DNA from: Sclerodactyla briareus
Taxonomy: Eukaryota; Echinodermata; Holothuroidea; Dendrochirotida; Sclerodactylidae
Reading direction: 5' to 3'
NCBI GenBank assembly: GCA_026419785.1
Contig: JAODTK010002832.1
Coordinates: 62,001 to 126,000 of the forward strand
DNA length: 64,000 nucleotides
Below, in pieces: positions 22,831-34,870 of the stretch. The position numbers were made by a program, and so were the translations under genes. A model generated the notes under the pieces. The model saw nothing but the letters and a program-made list of their open reading frames with translations. It did not search any database and was not told where the DNA came from. Position 1 is the stretch's first letter. Every line of letters starts with the position of its first letter.

Positions 22831-25800
22831 CTGGATCGGTATACAACGATAAATTAAACAACATTTAAACAATTGGGCTGTGTTAGTCTGCTTGATGTAA
22901 GCAAGGTGCTACCCATCAATTTCCCAGCACAGGTATAGTCAAGCATAATTTACATGTATATGGTTGTTGATGGCTCTGTGTGGTTCCTCGTGTAGTATGG
23001 TGTTTTCTCTTATTTGCACTCCAGCACTCCAACTTTAATATTTACTCCTAATTGGCAATTCAAAACCCAGATTGGTGGTACAACCACCAGCACATGATTA
23101 GCCGCCCTAGTTGTGCGACAATGTCGCATAAACAGCGACGAATGCGATAAAATCTGACAAGCAAATTCTACGCGGGTGTTAATTTTAATAAAACTCTCCG
23201 AAAGCTTATGGCAGTTTTCCCTGGCACAACATCCTAATTGTCCTTTTTTGCGATCGATTAAAAAGGACAATAGAAGCATTCCAAGTTCCATGGAAACTTT
23301 TCAGAATGTTCGACGATATACGTTACTGCACTGGGTATTGGTTTGCGCGAAAAGCTCTCGATCATCGACGCTCAGCGACCACTTTTTTACCTGAAATAAC
23401 CACCGCGCGTTATTTTGTGCCAAAACACGAGCAAGCAGACATGGATAATGCGGGCGATTATGTGCGCTATAAATATAGGCAAATGTAAAACTGGGTTGGG
23501 GTGTGTGAGTATTAACGCAATGAGACCCGCAATGAGATCGAAGTTAAAACATGGTAAGAAATACAAATGAAAATAACACAAGTAACAAATCTTGAAACAT
23601 TTGTCATGACACAAACATGTTTGTGTTTTATTAGGGGAGAATCCAGTCAAATATCGCACCATTCGTGATCTAGGCACTTTCATATTCCAAAATTTTCAAG
23701 AGGGGAGGGGGACACCCCTTCCCCACCGGCCACAGACCATTAATGTCACATCGATAAAACAGCCTGGCTAAAACACTGCCCACACCACCTTTGCACTACT
23801 ATATAGGTTTGTCATATTTATTTCATGAACTCATGGACTCTATGGGTCATTACACAGGACTGCACACACATATCAACTTGCAATGTATGGATCAGACTTA
23901 ATTTTTTAGAGAATGTGCACTTTTCACGGCTAGTTTCTAACACAGCATGCCAAAATTACAGGTGACACAATCCCGTACACGTTTGCAACGTCACAGTACG
24001 TCGCTACCTGTTATGCCGTTTCCCATCATTGTGTGTTGCCCAAGCCTTCACCATCGAACCATGTGACTTCCCGAACTACTGTCCTTGTCACGAGGAAGTT
24101 ATATATACACCACTCCATGACCCAGCTTACTTAACACACCCCCACCTGACAGGAATTACTTCCTTCTTTGGTGAATATCAGCCTGGCAGATGCTTGGCCA
24201 TTGTTTGAGCCAAATCACCCTATTATCTGGAAGACCGGAGTCCGGGTGAAAGGTTGTACAATAAATGGTAATTAGCGTACCACTGACCCCCAGGATTGAT
24301 TCACTCAAAGGGTGTATAACTGTGCAGTGCTGCCAGTGGAAATCCCCTCTGCCATATTTGCATTGAACTCACTGTGGATAGATGTGGTCATGTGGCCCCG
24401 GCCGATCAATCAACTGATCCATTTCAACAACATACAAACTAACACGTATCCTCCACTACAGCCGCCTTCCCAGGAAGGTATTGGCACAGTTGGTACGTGA
24501 ACGACTACTGTACAACCACCACTTCTAAGGAATTCCCCTGCCCCCTTCTAAAACTGCAGTTGTTCCTCTTCAAAACCAACTACTTTTTTCAAAGCACACC
24601 TTTTTAACAGAAAGTGTGACAGTAAAAGCAAAGCGAATTATGGATTAACACACTGCGCTCGCCATCAGTGTCTCGCCTGGTTGTGCGTCAGTGGTTCCTT
24701 CTATTAGGCAACATGCAAGCAATTACAAGCATTCCATTTCTTGCTTAAGATTTTTGGTATTAGCATTAACGAGAAACGCCTACTAACATGACCAATTTCA
24801 ATTCTTAAGGACAGATCATTACCCTTTTCAAAAGAAAATCAGTTTTGTGTAATGTGACTAAATGTGACCATGCATTATGCAAACTAAACTACAATATTTC
24901 ACCTCCATTGAACCATTTTTCCCTCACTTAAATATCTCAGGACCATTATTTAGCGGATCACAACTTAATACTTTCAAGGTATCCAACAAACTTGAACATT
25001 TGCATGAATGGAGCAAGGCCATAGCCCAAAATCCTACGACCATAACCCAAAATCTGATGCCACTGGCCTTTTGCTGGCCCCCGGTTTATTCCAGCCCTGA
25101 GAGAAGGTTTTGTTTTTCATGTCACTGGATCTGACTAAACCCTATAAAGAAAGCATGCTTTCCTCTTGAACTTTGCTTACTCATTCACCCATGCCTTTTT
25201 TTATTGGTATACTCACGTACGTAATCACAACACCTGGTGACCTCATCCATGGATGTCCTAATTGGCATGGACCTGTACTATTGTCTAGTAGTACATGGAT
25301 CCATGATTTTTTTTGGTCTTTAGCAGCGTGTTCTCTCTGCCCCGGGGTAGTCTTGTTCAAGAAGTGTTGATTGTTGTTTCTTCTCCTTGACTCCAGTTGT
25401 TTTCCCACAGCAGGTCACCCTTATATCACGGTTCCTACCTTCCTAACGAGGCAGATACAGAACTCTTCAAGATGGTTTTGCTCATGGAGTACTGTAACCA
25501 CTGAAATGCTACATACAGTGTACCAGTATTTGTATGATGGTCTGCAAGTCTACCACAAGACTAGTCTGTTAGCAGCTCCAGCCTATTCTCAAAAAAAAAA
25601 AAAAAAACGAGTTTTTCCTCGGCCACCCTATGTTTTGGGCCTCCCATAGGGTCAACCACCCCAGCCAATTAATCCATTGAGGAAATCATGTGTAGCTTCC
25701 TAAACTGGTCTGCCAGAAACATTTCTCGGGCTGTTAATACATACTGTAACAACTAGGACTCAATTTTCTTTGGGAATAAACGCAAAAGATTCAAAGGTGC

Positions 25801-27377
25801 CCATGGGAACCGACCAAATGGCAAATAGTGTGTTACGATAGGCAGCCCAACAACAACACACGACAAAGTGCAATTGGGGTTAGGCTTGATTAAACAATCT
25901 TATCTTTGGCACATATGCAGGAATAATATCATGGAACTGCAGTGTACACAGGTTATACATGCTCATTCCCAACCAATAATTTAACCCTGACAACCAGGGT
26001 GACGCTCAACCAGACTAGGCACAATAATGGAAAAAGCATGCATTTACTTGGGTTCCCCCTCACACAACACATAGTCTAGAAACCTATTCATTACTCTTTC
26101 CTAGAATAGGGCTTATGCAGGGTGTGAGCAGAATATGGGTGAATTTTCCTGTCACAACTCACAATGCATTGGAAAATCTCCAATGGCGCCCCCACACAGA
26201 TCTTGTCATACTGTACAACAGGACAATGACGAGTCCATTTTTTCATCGATTTTTGGAGTCATCTGTTAAAACTGAAACCTGTACAGAAAATACACAGAAA
26301 ATTTTGGCCAAAACTAGGAGGCAAGCTAAAGTCCCCATCAAACAATTCAACTGAGACAATTTACCGAGACCCCAAGTAAATTACCACTGTACTGACCATT
26401 GTAATTCCCCCAATTAGGTAAACACTCAAAGACGCACCCTTACAACACACCTATGAAGAATGTTTTGTCGCAAATGACATGTACCTCCAGACCACCCCCC
26501 AGGCCCCCAGGTCCACTCTATGTCGTTTCCTCAGAAATCCCAATAGCCATGGCCCACTGCTGACATTGCAAACATACTGTTTCCACTGCCGAAAGAACAT
26601 GCTGCATTTTTACCCATGTGATGGACATCGAGTGGAGTTCACATTTCAAAGTTTGAACCTTCATTTCCGATGAAAGGGGAACCAGGAAATGAAACACATC
26701 GTGATATCACTTTAACCCAGAAAAAAGCATAGCGGAATGCAGGACTATAACGACTAACTGGAGGATAGCTTTCTGCTTTTGTTTAGTATGGAACTATCCC
26801 AAGACAATTTTAGGCACATTCTGACTTGTTAGTTCCACGGGGAATGGGGTGTGGGAGAACATGCCCCTTTCCCCTATTGTACATGTTTTTTGTTTACTCT
26901 AACCCCAACAGTCATTGTTTGGGCTGGCTGTTCTCAGAACACAACTAATCAGCTCAAAGCAAGCTGCGATTACGGCATGCTGAGCAGGCTGAGTTTGTCT
27001 GTTCGTTTGTGTCCCATTTCTATTGCAATGCATCAAAATTTGACGCAGTAGCCCCGTTTTTTAGTAATTATGCTGCCCAAGTACCTGACCTGCTGAAAAA
27101 TTAAACACAAGCAGCTGAGTCTTTTCCCGCAACCTCTTTGTGCAATAACCGTGATATAGGGCTGTTCTCCTAGTTGTTAGAATTTCAACCAGTTAGTAGG
27201 TCTACTGTCATCAGTATATTGGTTAATGTCAGTCAGGATTTGGAATGAGCCACCAGGGAGGGGAAATATTGTAGGTGGTACCACCTGGGAGCACAGGAAC
27301 CTCACAAACCTGCAGGAAGAAATGGTAGGCCTACAATAGGCCCCAAGGAAACCTAGCAATATTCAAGTTTGTCTTAC
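22831..27377 (-). other. Cathepsin intron 1, 4.5 kb
   Basis: Intron between exons 1 and 2, donor CTG|GTAAGA, acceptor GATCCAG. It contains a partial TGTCTCGCCTG-family element at 24669-25010, an A17 run at 25591-25607 and a short perfect palindrome TGCGACAATGTCGCA near 23113. Other sequence shows no homology I can read. Confidence 0.7.
24669..25010. mobile_element. 5' part of a TGTCTCGCCTG-family element
   Basis: It starts TGTCTCGCCTGGTTGTGCG (24669-24687) and continues with the family's CTTCTATTAGGCAACATGC and ATTATGCAAACTAAAC phrases. No CAGGCGAGACA 3' end follows, so it is truncated. Confidence 0.5.
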
Positions 27378-27638
27378 CAGGTCGCAAATTGGTGTTCATG
27401 CCGAGAGTGTAGGTATGTAGACCAGTCATGCTCAGCTTGTGCTTGGCGACCTTCTGCAGGTTCTCCTGCCCATGATCTGTCCCTTGCGGACTTTCCTTCT
27501 CCTCCATCGCTTAGAGTGGGTTTTCTTCCACAGATCCCATGTGTCGTCAAACCCTTTGGCTATGATGGTGAAGCTGAAGCGCCGTGCACACTGGCAAGGA
27601 ACACGAGCGTCTTGAGCATCATGGTGATAAATTACAAT
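27378..27638 (-). CDS. CTSL: Cathepsin L-like exon 1: start codon, signal peptide and first part of I29 propeptide
   Basis: A likely acceptor (TTATCCATTTCTAG) at 27639 leaves 16 nt of 5' untranslated sequence before ATGATG at 27622-27617, so an upstream noncoding exon is implied. The first residues, MMLKTLVFLASVHGASA, look like a signal peptide. After a frameshift the exon reads FDDTWDLWKKTHSKR, the start of the I29 inhibitor domain. ENLQKVAKHKL follows, from the ERFNIN region, then LHTYTLGMNT at the GNFD region. It ends in a DL block at donor CTG|GTAAGA. At least three small indels break the frame. The first ATG of the pair is chosen for its place at the head of the signal peptide. Confidence 0.87.
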
Positions 27639-27639
27639 C

Positions 27640-28735
27640 TAGAAATGGATAATCTGATGCGAAAGAAATACCCGATGTTAGTTTGTTTCCATTCAAGTAG
27701 GCCTGTACTGTACTGTTCATCGCGCCAGCACTGCATTGATTTTGTTACAGCATCATGCAAACAAAAGCCCATTTGAAGTTCCATGATTGGGTACAAAAAA
27801 AGTTGGATTTACAAGTGTCCTCCTGCGATTCTGGGCAGATACTCCATGACTTTTCATGACTGAATAAAGAATTTGTATGACCTCCTTCTGACATCCGCAC
27901 AGATTTCTCAAATGAACAACCAGAAAAGAACCAAACCAACAATAACAACACTGTGAGAAGTGGATAATAACACTCCATAAAAAATACCATGACTCAACAC
28001 CTTTCCACTGAATTTCAGAACTATCCATGCTGGATTTTATTGATGAATTCCAGATTTTCCTGTTTTGTCATGACCTCTGGAACCCGGATTTACTGTAACT
28101 GTCTTTTTACACCCTTAACTTACAAGTTTTGACTTTTGAATGTGGTGTGAGTTTCTTTATTCGTGACCCTTTAAAATCAATTCTAAGATTCTCAACATGG
28201 ATCAATCAGTAAACAACTATATCACATATGGTACAGGCATTTTGTTTTTAATGATAAACGATCTATGCTTAGAATGCTTCCAAAATGTTACAGTGTGCCG
28301 AACGAGCACATGTTCAATTGATTCTTTCACAGTTAACTGAACCAATCAGAGAGGGTTTGTGAATAAACTCCTTAAGGCCATCACCCCCCAGAATTTCCCA
28401 AGTTGAGCAGTTTGGTTATATCTTTGCAACACACTATTTTGGAAAGGTTTGTTCTCGAGAAGGTCAAGCTGTTCAATCATCTCGGAGTGTGGTAATTTTT
28501 ATAGTCGAGTTCCAGGTTGACAAACAGTGCAAATGTGGCCAAAAATAATCCATAACAGGAAGGAGGTGTAGAGGGCTTCGAAGGAGTGGAGGGAGAGAGT
28601 GTTAGTGCACTTCATGGCCGGAACATTGGACTTTTGATTAATTCTCGAAGGGATAAGATCACATGCATCATTTGGCATGAATATATAATTATAAGTGTGA
28701 AACATGTTACTGTTTGCATATCCTTCATGGCTGAA
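27640..28735. other. Upstream flank of the cathepsin gene, no supported gene
   Basis: Probably holds part of a 5' untranslated intron and perhaps the promoter. No TATA element or noncoding exon could be placed. Short open frames here show no known family. Confidence 0.35.
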
Positions 28736-28737
28736 GG

Positions 28738-28865
28738 ACCTCCCGAGTCCGGTCTCGTCTCGAGTCTTTTTTTTTTCAGGGACTCGGACTCGACTCGAAT
28801 TCATGACTCTGACTCGACCCAAGGACTCGGGACTCGGTCTGAGTCCTGGCCCGAGTCCTCTGTTA
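28738..28865. repeat. GACTCGG repeat patch 1
   Basis: Imperfect tandem GACTCGG and GACTCGA units. It begins with CCCGAGTCCGGTCTCG then TCTCGAGTC, a palindromic stretch also found at 35318-35350, followed by a T-rich spacer. On either strand it yields Asp-Ser or Pro-Ser-rich open frames that are artefacts. Confidence 0.7.
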
Positions 28866-28869
28866 TTTT

Positions 28870-30045
28870 TTACTCCAGGAACTTGATATGACGATCGTAC
28901 AAGACAATCAAAATAATATGCACGACGCTCTACCAAAAGTAGCCCAAACTGTTCCCACGTACTTCCGACTGCCCGGTGTCTAAATCAGGAGGGAATTAAA
29001 TCATTCTCACACACCACGCTCGTCTGTTTAAACGGTCACTTAATAATTATATAATAACAGATACATGCGAATAACGAAAACTATAGCTTTGTGTCCCCCG
29101 AAAATTTGATAGCTAGAAACACTGTTTTGCATTAAGCCCCAAATCAGCATGGACAAATTTATCCATATTTTTACAAACGATCACTGAAATGTGATACCTA
29201 CAACCGAACGTACACGCATATTCCTGTTATAATGGTGTATAACCACATTAACACAACCTGGAAATAATGTTTTCGGGAAGATGTATAGCGAGCTCTCACC
29301 TCAACTTGTGCCCATGTATATGTTAGGATACTTTCTTACCCATGTGCTTCTCATATTCTGTTTTATCTTAACGGAAGTTACTGGCAGGCAGTGTAATTCT
29401 TTATAATTCATTGGAGTGCAATTGCTTTTGCCCCAGCGAACATGGCAGTACACTTTCAGATATTCTTGATTGCCTCCCGTCAGCTCATTTTATTCGTGGC
29501 ATACCAATATAAATAACTAAAAATAGGGGCCCCCGAGGCAGTGTATAGATAATGTATGGAAGATCAAAAGATGAATCCCAAGGAGGGGAGAGATGGGTTC
29601 AATGATGACTGGAAAGCTCCCATAAAAGAAAAGTAGATGAATGAGGACGAGAACAATTTCCATTCTCTGTGCTTTTCAATGCTAGTTAATGCATTGCAAT
29701 CAATTTTAAATAAACAGAATTTACTTTTGAAATTAATATGTCATTTTTTTATTGGAATGTGCCTGTACGCTCCGGGCCTACAAGACAACTCTTGCACCCA
29801 AAGTACAGTATAGTCATTATTGACATTGTACATCTCATTTATCAGAGTAAAATCATTAGACCTCTAATATTCGGCATCTGTCATGAGTATGACCAGCCCA
29901 GTAGGCCTACTCCATTTAAAGTTCTCATTATGTCAGTATATTGTCGATCAGTAGCCGCTGCATTCAAACATTGCCCGGTATATAGCAAACAACACAGCAG
30001 TTGTTAAGTTTTGCCCTAAATTTGTAAAATAGTACAGGTCAAATT
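28870..30045. other. AT-rich stretch without recognised features
   Basis: No repeat family or coding similarity was recognised here. Confidence 0.3.
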
Positions 30046-30049
30046 TGCA

Positions 30050-30165
30050 TAAGGACTCGAGGACTCGGACATTGTGACTCTGACTCTGACTTGGACTCGG
30101 AAGCCGATGACTCGGACTCGGATACTGATGACACGGACTCGGATTGAGAGGACTCGACTCCAGCA
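30050..30165. repeat. GACTCGG repeat patch 2
   Basis: About 115 bp of degenerate GACTCGG, GACTCTG and GATGACTCGG units. Confidence 0.7.
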
Positions 30166-30654
30166 TTGATACCTGTCACTTTTTCCTACTTTGTGTGATA
30201 CACTTAATTTATTGGGACTTTCCATTTGGGATTCCCAAACAAGAGCGCTATTGATGCTGTAGTTCGAACCGACCAAATGTGGCCTACCAAGATGATGTAC
30301 AATATTATGTGTTGAATGTTCAAGTTCATCAGGTAAAAAGGCAGTTTCGAATAATGGTCTTTTGTGCCGCTGTAATTACCTTTTATGACGTCTTGGCAGT
30401 CAATAAACATTGTTACACACCCACGTTGGAGACATTATCTGGTTCGCCAGTTGCCCAATAATTAAAACCCGCGAAAATGAAGGAGTGCCGAATATTGACC
30501 TCCTGGCCAAAAGTGGACAGGTCCTCAAGTCAACAACATTCTTGTGAGACTTGCCAGAGAAATTCCTGAACACTTTCACAAACCCTTTAGGACTCTTTTC
30601 AGTGAGCTATTTTTCCTTTCCCGAGGAGAAAATATGGAATGATAACTTCGGAAT

Positions 30655-30880
30655 CGTAGGACCTAGGCCAGGCCTACTTTGTGTTTGTTAATATTAGCTT
30701 AGGTCAAACTTAGTGAGTAGGCCTAGGCCAAAATATTTATCACAACAGTTGCAACAATGTGTAATGTATAGTGCAACATACTGGAATGCACAGTCAACGA
30801 CTAGGCCTAGCCTAGGCTCTATAAAGTTGACTAACTTGCCTGGGCCCTAGGCCTAGGGCTAATACTTAGTCCTAGAATTT
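30655..30880. repeat. TAGGCCTA-rich island
   Basis: Dense short palindromic words TAGGCCTAGGCC, CCTAGCCTAGG and CCTAGGCCTAGGG, with no fixed period. Such words are frequent in echinoderm DNA; the taxonomic reading is inference. Confidence 0.5.
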
Positions 30881-31639
30881 TAACTAACTTTAAGAGCCAT
30901 TAGTACTGAAAAATTGACTGGAAATGAAACGATAGAACTCAACGTTAGGCCCAGACTATTTCACTTGAACGAAAGAAAGTAAGTACGTAGGCCAAGGCTG
31001 CTTGTCTTACTTCAGTACTTGAACTTTAGTCAACTCCCCTTGATTAGTTAGCTTCTCTACTCTAAAGTTAGTCTTCCTTCTATACTAATAATATTAGTCT
31101 CACTGTGTGTACGTTGGACTTGGAGGTTGAACTTGAAGTGAATATCGATCACGATGTAGAACAATTTTACAAGATCGACGAGAACAGGGAAACGATTATT
31201 TGCACAGTACAAGCATTTCCAGTAACACGGGCACCGTGGACGTCAAGACAAGAGTGGTGAAGGGTAATATTGCGTGATACGCAGTGATATCATAAAGCAC
31301 GGCATTGTTGTCAGCCGGTGGCTCGCTGTTTGCGGAAGTTGTATAACGAAATCTCTGTGCTAAAATGGACTAGTCCGAACAAATAAATCAGCTCATACCA
31401 TTCGCCATGGTCGTTTAAACACTTGAAAAACGTTTTGTTCCTAGGTCTGGTTATTAGTTCACTATTATTAGCATTTGCTCCATTAAATACGTTTCTGCAT
31501 TTTAGTCACTATTTGTAGGGTTACACCAAAAAACTTGATAGGGTTACGATTTAGATACAAGTCACGAGTGTGGATCATATGAATATGACGCGACTTGACT
31601 CTTTGCAGTAGTTTTTCCAGTGCAGTTAAGCCGCGTTGG

Positions 31640-33665
31640 CCAGCACGCGGGCGGGCGGGCGGGCGTCTAAAATCGCTCATCGTTATTTTCAACTGAGCCG
31701 TCTACATGCAGGCGGGCGGGCGGGTGGCTTTTTCTCCCCTCGAATCGGTCATGTAGCGATTTTTTCCGCCCGCGTGTCCTCTGTGGTATTTCGTAATCAA
31801 TTCCCGGGGATTTCCCTGCAATCTTACCGGCTTGAAGCCCGATAATGAAGAGTAGAGGACAATTTTATGTTCAAATAATGTTCCAAACAGCATTCATAAC
31901 TGTTTCAACACTAGGGATGAGATTTTATACAGATTGTCTCTATATTCCACGGCCAGACACCTATTTGAACACATATTTACATGTTTAAACCATTGAATGT
32001 CAAGTATTTGCTAATTAAATTTCCAAAACCGTCAATTGTGAAGTTTTAATAATGTTCCGATATCGTTGACATTTATAACAATGGTTTTCAGAAATGAACA
32101 CCAGTGTTTAGGTTTAAACACTAGTATGTGTCCGGTGTTTGACAACAACGACAACGACAACAACGACAACGACGACAACAACAACAACGACAACAACGAC
32201 AACGACAACAACGACGATGACAACAACAACAACGACAGCGACAACAACAACAATAATAATAATAACAATAATAATAATAACAATATTAATAATAACAATA
32301 TTAATAATAGTAGCCGCTACATCGGTTCTTATATAGCGCATAGGACACATGTCTAAAAGTTGAGAAGAGGTGCGTGACTCGAGAAAACGCCGTTATTTTA
32401 AATGGGCCGTTTCCATGCACGCGGGCGGCGGGCGGGCGGGCGTTTTCTCGAATCGGTCATGTAGCGATTTTTTCCGCCCACCCGCGTGGTATTTCGTAAT
32501 CAATTCCCGGGGATTTCCCTGCAATCTTACCGGCTTGAAGCCCGATAATGAAGAGTAGAGGACAATTTTATGTTCAAATAATGTTCCAAACAGCATTCAT
32601 AACTGTTTCAACACTAGGGATGAGATTTTATACAGATTGTCTCTATATTCAACGGCCCAGACACCTATTTGAACACATATTTACATGTTTAAACCATTGA
32701 ATGTCAAGTATTTGCAAATTAAATTTCCAAAAACGGTCAAGTGGAAGTTTTTAAATGGCCGTAATCGTGACATTTATAACATGGTTTTCAGAAAATGAAC
32801 CCAGTGTTTAGGTTTAAACACTAGTATGTGTCCGGTGTTTGACAACAACGACAACGACAACAACGACAACGACGACAACAACAACAACAACGACAACGAC
32901 AACGACAACAACGACGACAACGACGACGACAACAACAACAACAACGACAACGACAACAACAACAATAATAATAATAACAATAATAATAATAACAATAATA
33001 ATAATAACAATATTAATAATAGTAGCCGCTACATCGGTTCTTATTATAGCGCATATACACACTAAAAGTGAGAAGAGGTGCGTGACTCGAGAAAACGCCG
33101 TTATTTTAAATGGGCCGTTTCCATGCACGCGGGCGGCGGGCGGGCGGGCGTTTTCTCGAATCGGTCATGTAGCGATTTTTTCCGCCCGCGTGTCCGCTTG
33201 GGTATTTCTTAATCAATTCCCGGGGATTTCCCTGCAATCTTACCGGCTTGAAGCCCGATAATGAAGAGTAGAGGACAATTTTATGTTCAAATAATGTTCC
33301 AAACAGCATTCATAACTGTTTCAACACTAGGGATGAGATTTTATACAGATTGTCTCTATATTCCAAAGCGGCCGGACACCTATTTGAACACTTATTCGCA
33401 TGTTTAAACCATTGACGTGTCAAGTTTATGCTAATTAAATCTCCAAAAACCTGGCAATTGTGAAGTTAATTGTATTAATTATTTATTGTATTTTAGGCGC
33501 TATCGTTGACATTTAGAACAATGGTTCTAAGAAACTAAACACCGGTGTTTTGGTTCAACCACTATAGCCCGGTGTTTGATAAATAATAAAATAATAATAA
33601 TAAATAATAATAATAATAATATAATATAATAATAATAATATAATAATAATAATATAATAATAATA
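31640..33665 (+). repeat. Tandem array of 708 bp units with embedded microsatellites
   Basis: The landmark CGAATCGGTCATGTAGCGAT occurs at 31741, 32449 and 33157, giving two identical spacings of 708 bp. Each unit has a GGGCGGGCGGGCG-rich start, a well conserved ~300 bp core (ATTCCCGGGGATTTCCCTGC, CTTGAAGCCCGATAATGAAG, GTTTAAACCATTGA) and a microsatellite. The microsatellite is AAC/GAC/AAT-rich at 32140-32310 and 32843-33020, and AAT-rich at 33580-33670. The junction TATATAGCGCAT after the microsatellite resembles an inverted L2-type retroposon tail. No protein is encoded; poly-Thr, Asn/Asp and Val frames are microsatellite artefacts. Confidence 0.85.
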
Positions 33666-33670
33666 ATAAC

Positions 33671-34212
33671 TAGACCTGTGCAAGGCGGGTAAACCGCCGA
33701 CGTGTATATCCCCGCAGAAAAGGCCTTTGTTGACCTCGTTTGAAGAAAGCACATTGAAGTTTATGTCCATGTGACCTCTGGTGCCCTACCTGTTTGTCAG
33801 ACCAACTGTAATTCACATTCTCCAAGTTCGTTTGAATCTGACGAAGTTAGAAAGAAAATCTCGAAGAAGAACGCAAATTCGACCTCCAGTGACCTTGAAA
33901 TCAATGTCATGTTTTTCTGGACCATTTTTTGTCCCCACCCACCAAGTTTCAGTTAAAATCGACCACTCTGTTTTCCAGTTCAAAAACCTGCAAAATAGAG
34001 GGCAGCAAAACATGCAGTGACGCCCACTTCGAACTCATCCGAGATTCTCCTAGGATGGAATGGGGAGCAAGTTTCAGATCGATCGGATAAGCGTTAACGA
34101 GTTATTGCCCTAAAGCCTTAAAATTTTCCGGAGGCGCGGCGCAGCGACGAGACGGCGCTACACCCCCAAAACATAATACTCCCTCTAACACTTACGTGTT
34201 TTCGGGGATAAT
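33671..34212. mobile_element. ATATCCCC-family element M3, inserted in a microsatellite
   Basis: It is flanked on both sides by AAT-type microsatellite (to 33670 and from 34213). The left part reads TGTGCAAGGCGGGTAAACCG then CGACGTGTATATCCCCG. The right part ends CATAATACTCCCT then TTCGGGGATAATAT. Phrases CACCAAGTTTCAGTT and GACCTCCAGTGACCTTGAAA match M1 and M2. No coding capacity. Confidence 0.65.
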
Positions 34213-34870
34213 ATGATAATACTAATAATAATAAAATAATAATAATATAATAATAATAATAATATTAGGCTACACGGTCTTATATAGCGCATATACACAC
34301 TAAAGGTGAGAGGTGCGTGATTTCGAGAAAACGCCCGCCCGCCCGCCCGCGTGCATGGAAACGGGTCACTCGCGGTGGGGGGTCCGCGTGCCCGCCCTCC
34401 CGCCCGCCCGCCCGCCCGCCCGCCCGCCCGCCCGCCCGCCCGCCCGCGTGCATGGAAACGCGTCTTTAACCGGCTTGAAGCCGGATATGGAGAGTAGAGC
34501 CATTTTTAGTTCAAATAATTTTTAATGTTTATATTCAAATCCTTGACATATCATCGGTTTAAACATGTAAATATGTGTTCAAAAAGGGTGTCTAGCCGTT
34601 GAGTTTACACAATCTGTATAAATCTCATCCCTAGTGTTGAAACAGTTATGAATGTGTTTGGAACATTATTTGAACTAAAATTGTCCTCTACTCTCCATTA
34701 TCCTGCTTCAAGCCGTAAGATTGCAGGGGAATCCCGGAATTGATTGCGAAATACCACGCGGACACGCGGGCGGGGCGGAAAAAAAAAATCCCCGCTACAT
34801 GCCGATTTCGAGAAAACGCCGCCCGCCCGCACCGCCCGTCCGCGTGCATGGAAACGCGGCTGAACACTTC
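34213..34870. repeat. Fourth 708-type unit, rearranged with an inverted arm
   Basis: It begins in forward orientation (TATATAGCGCATATACACAC, 34283-34302, then a GCCC-repeat tract at 34326-34448 and CCGGCTTGAAGCCGG at 34470-34484). From about 34550 it runs in reverse complement: GTTTAAACATGTAAATATG, CATCCCTAGTGTTGAAACAG and GTCCTCTACTCTCCATTAT match the core of the tandem units inverted. The two arms form a long imperfect palindrome. Confidence 0.7.

Larger units (their letters stand above)
11912..27622 (-). other. CTSL: Cathepsin L-like cysteine protease gene, whole span of five coding exons
   Basis: Papain-family (C1A) endopeptidase made as a preproenzyme and normally active in lysosomes or secreted. 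In order, the exons encode a signal peptide and the first part of the I29 inhibitory propeptide; the rest of the propeptide and the mature N terminus; the catalytic Cys region and GCxGG motif; the catalytic His region; and the Asn-Trp region with the C terminus. The exons sum to 985 nt, matching a ~330-residue cathepsin L. Introns are 4547, 624, 7739 and 1816 bp, all GT..AG. The frame is broken by small indels in each exon, so the raw sequence does not translate through. Either the assembly is error-rich or this is a recent pseudogene; intact splice sites favour error. Subfamily assignment (L rather than S, K or V) rests on the DHGVLVVGYG and SYGHNGCEGG wording and is fairly secure. Confidence 0.85.

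Noticed and set aside
32066..33261. Long poly-Thr, Asn/Asp, Val and Leu open frames on both strands
   Set aside because: They are translations of AAC/GAC/AAT microsatellites inside a tandem repeat and occur in every frame.
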